10,620 nucleotides of DNA, taken from positions 1 to 10,620 of the forward strand of contig JAEVZK010000157.1 in the NCBI GenBank assembly GCA_023392285.1, in the 5' to 3' direction. The notes below the pieces were generated by a model. That model made no database searches. It was not told where the DNA came from and worked only from the letters and a program-made list of their open reading frames with translations. Origin of the DNA: Armatimonadota bacterium (GTDB taxonomy: Bacteria > Armatimonadota > Fimbriimonadia > Fimbriimonadales > Fimbriimonadaceae). Made by a program: the position numbers and the translations under genes. Of the stretch, positions 1 to 5,414 are shown one piece after another (position 1 is the stretch's first letter; the number at the start of each line of letters is the position of its first letter).

Positions 1-1046
1 ATCAGCGCCGTGTAAAACAGAACACCAAACGGATTGATTGGCAGCCACGAGACGACCCGCTGTGATGGGTCGATATATCGCTGGAACGTGTTTAGCACGT
101 CGGCGACCGCCGGAAGGTTGCTCTGCAATGCAAGTGCGAGTTGGTTTGGAATATACAGGAGCGATGACGCAAAAATGAGCGGAATAACGCCCACCATGTT
201 CACGCTGAGCGGAAGGTAACTCGTCTGACCGCCCAACACCTTTGTTCCAACCATCCGCCGCATATGTTGGATGGGTAGCCGTCGCTGCGCCACGGTGAAG
301 TAGACCACCAGCCAAGTCGTCGCAAAGAGGATCACGAGCATGGCGCCGACCTGGAACCAGCTGATCAGACCCTTGCTTGCCGCGTCGGACAAGCGCTCAA
401 ACTGGAACGGCAGCGAAAGAATAATTCCCACGAAGATCATCAGCGACACGCCGTTGCCGATACCCTTCTCGCTAATCTGCTCACCGATCCACAGCACGAA
501 CATCGCGCCCGCCGTCCAGCAGGTTACGACCACGGCAATGATGAAGAAGGAATTGCCCGATGGGCCAAGGCCTTGCGCAATCATCTTGTAAAGGCCGAAG
601 CCTTGGAAGACGCACAGGAACAGGGTCAGCAAACGGGTTCGGCGGTTATTCTGCTGCCGCGCATATTCGCCACCTTCCTGCATCTCCTTCTTCCACTGCG
701 GGAAAGCAGTCTGAAGGATTTGCATGATAATGGCCGCCGTGATGTAGGGACCAAGCGACAGAGCGAAAACCGATACGCGACGGAGAGCGCCACCACCGAA
801 CACGTTGATCAGTGCAAGACCAGGCGTCTTGTTGATGATGTCGGCTATCGTCGAAGAGGCGATACCCGGCACCGGAACTGGGACGTGAACGCCCAGCACG
901 TACACCGCAAACATGATCAGGACAAACGTTAACCGTTGTCGTAGATCAGGATCGGCCCAGGCTTGCTTGAAAGTTTCAAGCAGGCCCATGCTGAGCGACT
1001 TGTCGCCCTTGGCGCCACCGCCGCCCATTCCTCCGCCGCCAAACAT
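1..1046 (-). CDS. secY: Protein translocase subunit SecY (partial, C-terminus outside window)
   Basis: Central channel subunit of the Sec translocon in the inner membrane; it passes unfolded exported proteins and inserts membrane proteins. My translation of the minus strand gives 348 residues with no stop before the left edge; the family is usually about 420-450, so roughly the last quarter is missing. Visible landmarks are TM1 (about residues 40-60), the TM2 signature ending SLGPYITAAIIMQIL (97-111), the loop FPQWKKEMQEGGEYARQQ (115-132), the second signature WIGEQISEKGIGNGVSL (186-202), and a cytosolic loop with VAQRRLPIQHMRR. The gene starts 19 nt after the rplO stop, as in the spc operon. 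The start is uncertain. The first ATG (1046) gives an odd glycine-rich leader (MFGGGGMGGGGAKGDK) and has only a distant AAGGG upstream; ATG codons at residues 7 and 20 are alternatives, and LLETFKQAW after residue 20 looks like a normal SecY start. Identity is certain; the exact start is not. Confidence 0.97.
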   Translation of the reverse strand, partial: MFGGGGMGGGGAKGDKSLSMGLLETFKQAWADPDLRQRLTFVLIMFAVYVLGVHVPVPVPGIASSTIADIINKTPGLALINVFGGGALRRVSVFALSLGPYITAAIIMQILQTAFPQWKKEMQEGGEYARQQNNRRTRLLTLFLCVFQGFGLYKMIAQGLGPSGNSFFIIAVVVTCWTAGAMFVLWIGEQISEKGIGNGVSLMIFVGIILSLPFQFERLSDAASKGLISWFQVGAMLVILFATTWLVVYFTVAQRRLPIQHMRRMVGTKVLGGQTSYLPLSVNMVGVIPLIFASSLLYIPNQLALALQSNLPAVADVLNTFQRYIDPSQRVVSWLPINPFGVLFYTAL

Positions 1047-1065
1047 TGACTTTAGGTACGAACCC

Positions 1066-1506
1066 TTACAGGGTTACGACCTTTCCTCCTTTCTTCTCGA
1101 TCGCTTCCGCTGCGCTCTTGCTGAACTTATGCGCGGTCACCGTCAGCTTCTTCGTCAACTCGCCGAAGCCGAGGATCTTAACGCCGTCTTTGTCCGCCGG
1201 AATGATGCCCGTCGCCTTGAGACCTTCCACCGTGACCTCGTCGCCGTCGTTGAACAGCTTGCTCAAATCGTCAAGGTTTACGATGTCGTATTCCTTGTGG
1301 TTGATGTTTCGAAAGCCCTTCTTGACTGGGAGCCGTCGCTGAATGGGCGACTGGCCACCTTCGAAGTTGGGGTGGACTTGACGTCGAGCTTTCTGACCTT
1401 TTGCGCCTCGCGTGGCGGTCTTGCCCATGCCACTGCCAATGCCTCGGCCAACTCGTCGCTTCGGGCGCGAGCTGCCGGGGGTCGGTTGAAAATTATGAAG
1501 ACCCAT
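1066..1506 (-). CDS. rplO: 50S ribosomal protein L15
   Basis: Large-subunit protein that binds 23S rRNA late in assembly. The 146 residues match the usual family length. The N-terminus has the typical basic, glycine-rich RNA-binding extension (PGSSRPKRRVGRGIGSGMGKT, then RGAKGQKAR), followed by the globular part with DIVNLDDLSKLF and VKILGFGELTKKLTV and the ending KSAAEAIEKKGGKV. The ATG at 1506 follows the rpmD stop by 2 nt. Its Shine-Dalgarno (GAGGAAG) is formed by the last codons of rpmD, which suggests translational coupling. It sits between rpmD and secY, the standard position. Nothing is missing or unusual. Confidence 0.98.
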   Translation of the reverse strand: MGLHNFQPTPGSSRPKRRVGRGIGSGMGKTATRGAKGQKARRQVHPNFEGGQSPIQRRLPVKKGFRNINHKEYDIVNLDDLSKLFNDGDEVTVEGLKATGIIPADKDGVKILGFGELTKKLTVTAHKFSKSAAEAIEKKGGKVVTL

Positions 1507-1508
1507 TG

Positions 1509-1835
1509 TTAAGCTTCCTCTGTTGTCTCTTTCTTCTTGGTTGTGCGCTTCGGCTTAGCGGGCGCTTCGACGTTCTCGGCGATTGGAGTTTCAGCGCCCT
1601 TCTTCGCCTTCGGCGCTGCCGCTTTCCCGGCGGGCTTCGACGACTTCTTAGATGGCTCCCCTTCGACCACTTCGAAGGTCACCATGTGCTGAACCTTGTG
1701 AATCATGCCGCGGATGCTGCCGTTGTCTGGCTGCTCTACGACCTGATGAATCTTCCTTAAGCCTAGCGCAGTCACCGTCTGACGATTGCGCCAATTGTTG
1801 CCAATGGGGCTTTTGACCAGCTTAATACGAAGCAT
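1509..1835 (-). CDS. rpmD: 50S ribosomal protein L30 with long Lys/Ala-rich C-terminal tail
   Basis: Large-subunit protein L30. The first 60 or so residues are an ordinary bacterial L30 (LRIKLVKSPIGNNWRNRQTV, ALGLRKIHQVVEQPD, IRGMIHKVQHMVTFE). The protein then continues for about 45 residues of low-complexity, Lys/Ala/Pro/Glu-rich sequence (for example SKPAGKAAAPKAKKG and KPKRTTKKKETTEEA), giving 108 residues against about 60 in most bacteria. I chose the ATG at 1835 because the protein then begins with the canonical MLRIKLVKS and because AAAGGAGG lies 9 nt upstream; an in-frame start at 1865 would add ten non-homologous residues. The start overlaps the end of rpsE by 14 nt. The tail is probably disordered and may touch rRNA (inference). 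Confidence 0.96.
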   Translation of the reverse strand: MLRIKLVKSPIGNNWRNRQTVTALGLRKIHQVVEQPDNGSIRGMIHKVQHMVTFEVVEGEPSKKSSKPAGKAAAPKAKKGAETPIAENVEAPAKPKRTTKKKETTEEA

Positions 1836-2397
1836 TATCCGCCTCCTCCTTTCTGGCTCTCTCAAGCCAAGGAATCAGATCGCCGACTTCGACGCCGCGT
1901 CGCTCAGCGAGCTGCTCCGGCACCGAAAGGCTCTTGAACGCCTCGATCGTCGCGTAGGCCATGTTGACCGCATTTCGGGAGCCGAGGCTCTTCGCAATAA
2001 CGTCATGCACGCCCGCCGCTTCCAGACAAGCTCGCACTGCGCCGCCCGCCTTTACGCCCGTTCCGGCTGCTGCCGGACGCAGGATGATTTGAGCCGTTCC
2101 AGACTTGGCGACGATGGCATGCGGAATGGTCGATCCAATCATCGGCACCGCAAACATACTCTTGCGCGCCGCCTCTTCGGCTTTACGGATCGCATCCGGA
2201 ATACCTCGGGCTTTGCCTAAGCCGACGCCGACCTGTCCCTTATTGTCGCCAACGACGACCAGGATAGACCAAGACGCGGTCTTACCACCCTTGTGAGTTT
2301 TGAACACCTTGTTGGTTCGCACGACTCGGACGTCGAGCTGTGGGCCTTCGGTGTTGCGGCTTTCTCGTTTGCCGCTCAATCGGTTCATCATTCTCAT
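1822..2397 (-). CDS. rpsE: 30S ribosomal protein S5
   Basis: Small-subunit protein near the mRNA entry channel, linked to decoding accuracy. The 191 residues contain the N-terminal double-stranded-RNA-binding part (VRVVRTNKVFKTHKGGKTAS, then NKGQVGVGLGKARGIPDAI) and the C-terminal domain with AAAGTGVKAGGAVRACLEAAG and VHDVIAKSLGSRNAVNM. The N-terminal MRMMNRLSGKRES offers three closely spaced ATG codons (2397, 2391, 2388). The first is taken because a GGAG lies 9 nt before it and it leaves a 3-nt gap after the rplR stop. The final codons (KEEADNASY) include the Shine-Dalgarno and the start of rpmD, a 14-nt overlap. Confidence 0.98.
   Translation of the reverse strand: MRMMNRLSGKRESRNTEGPQLDVRVVRTNKVFKTHKGGKTASWSILVVVGDNKGQVGVGLGKARGIPDAIRKAEEAARKSMFAVPMIGSTIPHAIVAKSGTAQIILRPAAAGTGVKAGGAVRACLEAAGVHDVIAKSLGSRNAVNMAYATIEAFKSLSVPEQLAERRGVEVGDLIPWLERARKEEADNASY
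1845..1852 (-). promoter_or_regulatory. Ribosome binding site of rpmD inside rpsE
   Basis: AAAGGAGG on the minus strand lies 9 nt before the rpmD ATG at 1835 and is read as Lys-Glu-Glu near the end of S5. It is the strongest Shine-Dalgarno I see in the window, it decides the rpmD start, and it implies that rpmD initiation is coupled to termination of rpsE. Confidence 0.85.
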
Positions 2398-2400
2398 GGC

Positions 2401-2754
2401 TTAAAACTCCAACCCACCTTCGCGAGCGCCCTCGGCTAGAGAGGCGACGCGGCCGTGGTAGCGGAATCCGCCCCGATCGAAGACCACTGCGGTAATTCCT
2501 TTCTCCTTCGCTCGCTCCGCGAGTTTGGTGCCGACGGACTTCGCGCCTTCCGCATTGCCCTTGCTATCAAGAGATTTCTCCTGACTGCTGGCTGCGGCGA
2601 GCGTGGTGCCCGTCGAATCGTCGATAATTTGTGCGTAGATGTGCTTCAGGCTGCGAAATACCGCCAGCCGAGGCCGCGATGCGGTCCCCTCCAGCTTCTT
2701 GCGAAGGCGGTTATGCCTTGCAACTCGGAGCTCACCTCGTGATTTAGTTGACAC
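2401..2754 (-). CDS. rplR: 50S ribosomal protein L18
   Basis: Large-subunit protein that binds 5S rRNA with L5 and joins it to the central protuberance. The 117 residues match the usual length. Typical segments are VARHNRLRKKLEGTASRPRL and AVFRSLKHIYAQIIDDSTG near the N-terminus, LAAASSQEKSL in the middle, and AVVFDRGGFRYHGRVASLAE with ARE.GLEF at the end. The start codon is GTG (2754), preceded by AAAGGGG that overlaps the intergenic gap of 15 nt after rplF. No in-frame ATG would keep the family's N-terminus. L5, its 5S rRNA partner, is normally encoded upstream in the same operon but is not in this window. Confidence 0.98.
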   Translation of the reverse strand: MSTKSRGELRVARHNRLRKKLEGTASRPRLAVFRSLKHIYAQIIDDSTGTTLAAASSQEKSLDSKGNAEGAKSVGTKLAERAKEKGITAVVFDRGGFRYHGRVASLAEGAREGGLEF

Positions 2755-2769
2755 TTTTCAATAACCCCT

Positions 2770-3336
2770 TTACTTCTTGGCCGCCGCTCGCTTACCTGCT
2801 TTGAGCTTAATGACTTCGCCACGGTAACGAATACCTTTACCCTTGTAGGGCTCCGGCTTTCGAACCTTTCGCACGTCGGCCGCCACCTGGCCCACCGCCT
2901 GCTTGTCGATGCCGTTCACCACAACCGTCTGCTGTCGAGACTTCTCATCCGCCTTGACTTCAAAGTTAATTCCGTCAGGCGCCTGCACGCGAACCGGGTG
3001 CGAGTAGCCCATGTTGAGCAGCAGATTCTTGCCCTCGAGTTGAACACGGTAACCAACACCAATCACTTCGAGCGTCTTGGAATGACCCTTGGTCACTCCG
3101 TCGATCATGTTGTTGATCAGCGTGCGAGCCAGACCGTGCTGACTTCTCGCCTCCCGAAGGTTGTTCGGCCGATCAAGCTGAAGCTTGCCATCTTCCTGAG
3201 TGACCTTGAGCAGCCTTGAGATCGGCTGCGTTAACTCGCCCTTCGGTCCTTTGACGTGAACCGTATTGGTCTTCTCGTCGACCGTGACAGTAACCCCAGA
3301 TGGGATCGTGATCGGAACTCTTCCAATTCGAGACAT
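2770..3336 (-). CDS. rplF: 50S ribosomal protein L6
   Basis: Large-subunit protein at the base of the L7/L12 stalk, near the sarcin-ricin loop. The 188 residues carry the family N-terminus (MSRIGRVPITIPSGVTV), the internal HVKGPKGELTQPIS, the linker LIN.MIDGVTKGHSKTLEV, and the diagnostic C-terminal PEPYKGKGIRYRGEV. It ends in a short basic tail (KLKAGKRAAAKK). The ATG at 3336 is chosen because it gives the canonical start; an in-frame extension to 3369 lies inside rpsH. Only one base separates the rpsH stop from this ATG (TAAaATG), so termination-reinitiation coupling is likely. A GAGGTG in the rpsH end can act as the ribosome binding site. Confidence 0.98.
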   Translation of the reverse strand: MSRIGRVPITIPSGVTVTVDEKTNTVHVKGPKGELTQPISRLLKVTQEDGKLQLDRPNNLREARSQHGLARTLINNMIDGVTKGHSKTLEVIGVGYRVQLEGKNLLLNMGYSHPVRVQAPDGINFEVKADEKSRQQTVVVNGIDKQAVGQVAADVRKVRKPEPYKGKGIRYRGEVIKLKAGKRAAAKK

Positions 3337-3337
3337 T

Positions 3338-3733
3338 TTAGTACACCTCGCAGAGGACTTCGCCGCCAATCTTGCGCCTGCGCGCTTCGCGGTCAGTCAT
3401 CAGGCCGGAGCTCGTGCTCACAATTCGAGTGGCCAGACCACTGCGAACCGGCTTCAGGTCGTCCGCACCTTTGTAAACACGAAGGCCGGGCTTGCTGACG
3501 CGAGCAATATGATTGATCAGAGGCTTTCGCTTGCCGTCGTATCGCAAGTGAACCTTGATCGTGGGAAATTTGGATTCTGTCGTGATCTCGTGGCTCTTCA
3601 CGTAACCCTCGGCCTCGAGAATCTTCACGATTTCAACTTTAATTTTGCTGTGCGGAATATCCACGCTGGCCAAGTTGGCTCGAGAGCCATTTCGGATTCG
3701 CGTCAGAAGGTCCGCGATGGGATCGCTGTGCAT
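3338..3733 (-). CDS. rpsH: 30S ribosomal protein S8
   Basis: Primary 16S rRNA-binding protein of the central domain; in E. coli it is also the translational repressor of the spc operon. The 131 residues show the typical start (MHSDPIADLLTRIRNGSRA), the middle VEIVKILEAEGYV and SKPGLRVYKG, and the highly conserved end STSSGLMTDREARRRKIGGEVLC. The ATG at 3733 follows a GGAGG by 10 nt and begins 21 nt after the rpsZ stop. Whether S8 represses this operon here is unknown. If it does, the target would have to lie elsewhere than in E. coli, because rplE is not next to it. Confidence 0.98.
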   Translation of the reverse strand: MHSDPIADLLTRIRNGSRANLASVDIPHSKIKVEIVKILEAEGYVKSHEITTESKFPTIKVHLRYDGKRKPLINHIARVSKPGLRVYKGADDLKPVRSGLATRIVSTSSGLMTDREARRRKIGGEVLCEVY

Positions 3734-3754
3734 AGTTTCTGAACCTCCAGAGCT

Positions 3755-3940
3755 TTACCAGCTCGACTTCTTCACGCCCGGCAGCTCGCCTTTGTGAGCC
3801 TTTTCGCGCAGACAGATTCGGCAGATGCCGAAGAAACGAAAATAGCCGTGTCGCCGCCCGCAGAGCGAACATCGATTGTATGCACGCACTCCGAACTTCG
3901 GCTTTTCCTTTTGCTTATTTACAAGAGCTTTCTTTGCCAT
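3755..3940 (-). CDS. rpsZ: 30S ribosomal protein S14, zinc-binding type
   Basis: Small-subunit head protein in its short zinc form. It has 61 residues with the four zinc-ligand cysteines in place: C24 and C27 in RCSLCGR, C40 and C43 in GICRICLRE. The C-terminus KGELPGVKKSSW is typical. The ATG at 3940 gives the canonical MAKKALVNKQKEKPKF and has GGGAG close upstream; an in-frame TTG at 3979 would add non-homologous residues. It is the first gene of this ribosomal block. Normally rplE precedes S14, but here a 189-bp non-coding stretch and an unrelated gene do. Confidence 0.97.
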   Translation of the reverse strand: MAKKALVNKQKEKPKFGVRAYNRCSLCGRRHGYFRFFGICRICLREKAHKGELPGVKKSSW

Positions 3941-3969
3941 ATTTCTCCCGCCGTGATCGAGTCGGTTCA

Positions 3970-3991
3970 GCGTCGCCAATGGCGTTGACGC
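3970..3991 (-). promoter_or_regulatory. Bulged hairpin in the rpsZ leader
   Basis: On the minus strand, GCGTC pairs with GACGC and an inner GCC pairs with GGC around an ATT loop, leaving an AAC bulge on the 5' side. That makes an 8-bp helix with a three-base bulge, 30-51 nt before the rpsZ start. A bulged helix close to the first start codon is the kind of structure ribosomal proteins bind in leader regulation, but no known S8 or S14 site is recognised, and such a short pairing can arise by chance. Confidence 0.3.
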
Positions 3992-4022
3992 GGCGTTGCC
4001 TGACTCGTGGCTTGATTGTCAT

Positions 4023-4037
4023 CGGAAACGATTTCCG
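4023..4037. repeat. Perfect inverted repeat CGGAAA-n3-TTTCCG
   Basis: A 6-bp perfect inverted repeat with a 3-base centre lies just downstream of the candidate -10 box, so it would cover the transcription start or form the first hairpin of the mRNA. It could be an operator or a 5' stabilising stem. Both are inference. Confidence 0.4.
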
Positions 4038-4043
4038 AACGTC

Positions 4044-4059
4044 AGATCATACCCGATCT
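4044..4059. repeat. Inverted repeat AGATC-n6-GATCT over the candidate -10 box
   Basis: A 5-bp inverted repeat with a 6-base centre spans the TATGAT hexamer (4046-4051). The placement is what an operator would show, but the arms are short. Confidence 0.3.
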
Positions 4060-4129
4060 CGCAGGTCGAGGATGATGGAGGTGGTCAGCAAGCTCCAATA
4101 ACGAAGAGAGTCGGGACACGCGCCGCGTT

Positions 4130-5350
4130 CTAGACGATCTCTCCAAGACCGGCAAGCAGACGATCCACTTCCTCATGCGTGTTGTAATGGGCGAAACTCA
4201 CCCTTGCAACGCCATCATCAACGTCGATTCCAAGATGCTCGAGCAGTCGCACCGAATAGAAATTGCCGTGCTTTATTCCAACTTGATGGTTAAGCAGATG
4301 GCGCACGATGTCCTCGCTTTTCACGCCTTCCTTGATAAAGCTGACGGTCGCCACCCGTTCCCTTCCCGCGGTCGCCGGGCCGACGATCCGTGCGCCATCC
4401 CTTCCTTGAAGAAAGCCGATGAGCCGTTCCGTTAAGGGTTGTTCGAGCTCCTCCATAACGGAGAATGCCGCCGCCACCGTCTGCCGATCAAAACTAGATC
4501 GCGACGCCACCTCGCAAAAATAACTTTCGAGTGCGACCAATCCGGCGCAGCTCTCATGAGGCACGCCTCCAAGTTCGAACTTTCCGGGAATCTTCTCCTT
4601 TGGAATGAACGGATGGTTGCGGCCCGTGACCTCCGCAAGTGCTTCGTGCCGACCGAACAGCGCTGCCATGTGCGGAGCGAAAACCTTGTAACAGGAGAAG
4701 ACGCACCAGTCCACCCCCCAATCTGAGACCGACATCATCCGGTGCGGAGCGTAGGCGACACTATCCAATACGACTCTTGCCCCTGCATCGTGAGCCACTT
4801 GGGTGAACGTGTGAACGTCTTCCACTGCGCCGAGGATGTTAGACACGTGAGGAAATGCGACAATCCGGGTGCGCGCGCTCAATAGGGCCTTCAGATCCTC
4901 AGAACGAAGCCTTCCAGTGCCCATCTCCCCCTTCCATACTCTTACGGAGACCCCCCGGTTGGCCAACGAGAGCCACGGGAAAACGTTCGCCTCGTGCCCG
5001 GTTTCGGCGACTACGACTTCGTCGCCCGGCCCGAGGACCTCCGCATACACGTCGCTCAACATGCGACAGAGCGCGGACGAGGAAGCGCCGATGATGACCC
5101 GTCCCGCATCGTCTGCGCCCATCAAAGTCTCCACCATGGAGTGCGCTCTGGCCACCGTGTCGGTAGCTGCGACCGAAGCCGGATACAATCCACCAACCTG
5201 TACATACCGGCTTAGCATATAGTCCCGGACCGCATCTGCCACCACGGCCGGCACCTGACTCCCGCCAGCATTATCCATGAAGGCCCAAGGCCCGGCAAGA
5301 GCGGGGAATCTCCGTCGTAATTCTTCGACGCTGGTCTGCGTTGGCATCAT
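4130..5350 (-). CDS. PLP-dependent class V aminotransferase, cysteine-desulfurase-like (VC1184 type)
   Basis: A fold-type I PLP enzyme of 406 residues. The start FPALAGPWAFMDNAGGSQVP (about 15-34), the histidine loop ETGHEANVFPWL, the PLP-ring aspartate in VVLDSVAYAPH (D196), and the Schiff-base lysine in FSCYKVFAPH (K222) are all present. The order and wording match the cysteine desulfurase-like VC1184 subfamily of class V aminotransferases, whose substrate is not established to my knowledge. SufS/CsdA-type desulfurases carry a catalytic cysteine in a C-terminal RxGxHCA loop; the matching stretch here reads VGIKHGNFYSVRLL, without cysteine. I therefore do not call it a desulfurase. No transmembrane segment or export signal is seen. 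Start: ATG ATG at 5350/5347, with only a weak GAG upstream. It lies 64 nt after the propeller protein gene, with a strong hairpin between them, so it may form its own transcript. No iron-sulfur assembly partner is adjacent. Confidence 0.9.
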   Translation of the reverse strand: MMPTQTSVEELRRRFPALAGPWAFMDNAGGSQVPAVVADAVRDYMLSRYVQVGGLYPASVAATDTVARAHSMVETLMGADDAGRVIIGASSSALCRMLSDVYAEVLGPGDEVVVAETGHEANVFPWLSLANRGVSVRVWKGEMGTGRLRSEDLKALLSARTRIVAFPHVSNILGAVEDVHTFTQVAHDAGARVVLDSVAYAPHRMMSVSDWGVDWCVFSCYKVFAPHMAALFGRHEALAEVTGRNHPFIPKEKIPGKFELGGVPHESCAGLVALESYFCEVASRSSFDRQTVAAAFSVMEELEQPLTERLIGFLQGRDGARIVGPATAGRERVATVSFIKEGVKSEDIVRHLLNHQVGIKHGNFYSVRLLEHLGIDVDDGVARVSFAHYNTHEEVDRLLAGLGEIV

Positions 5351-5366
5351 GTCTCAAGCATAGCCA

Positions 5367-5394
5367 CAAAGTCGAGCAAGAATGCTCGACTTTG
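5367..5394. terminator. 12-bp perfect hairpin between the propeller gene and the aminotransferase gene
   Basis: CAAAGTCGAGCA and TGCTCGACTTTG pair perfectly around a 4-base loop. The A-rich foot and T-rich opposite foot resemble a bidirectional intrinsic terminator, but only three T follow the GC part, so termination would be weak by E. coli standards. An outer pair, GTCTC (5351-5355) with GAGAC (5402-5406), encloses it. It begins 20 nt after the stop of the propeller gene and ends 16 nt before the aminotransferase ATG. Confidence 0.6.
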
Positions 5395-5414
5395 AGGCGC
5401 GGAGACTGGGTTTT

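Larger units (their letters stand above)
3941..4129 (-). promoter_or_regulatory. Non-coding leader/promoter region of the ribosomal cluster
   Basis: This gap lies between the upstream aminotransferase stop and rpsZ. I find no convincing gene in it, and no remnant of the L5 C-terminus. It holds a TATGAT (4046-4051, minus strand) that would serve as a -10 box, without a good -35 at the normal distance. A transcript from there would have a leader of about 100 nt containing the two hairpins listed separately. I infer that the promoter of the rpsZ-secY operon is here. The position fits, but the -35 is weak, so read-through from upstream remains possible. Confidence 0.5.

Noticed and set aside
913..1512. 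Long plus-strand open frames opposite the ribosomal genes (for example 199 codons at 913-1512 and 158 codons at 3266-3742)
   Set aside because: They lie opposite certain ribosomal genes on the minus strand, show no family resemblance and arise from the codon bias of the real genes.
3941..3979. Upstream in-frame TTG start for S14
   Set aside because: The extra 13 residues are not part of the S14 family, and GGGAG precedes the ATG at 3940.
3941..4129. Remnant of rplE or a small gene in the gap before rpsZ
   Set aside because: No frame resembles the L5 C-terminus and no open frame has both a start signal and plausible composition.
4130..5350. Calling the aminotransferase a SufS/IscS cysteine desulfurase
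   Set aside because: The catalytic-cysteine loop is not present and no suf or isc genes are adjacent.
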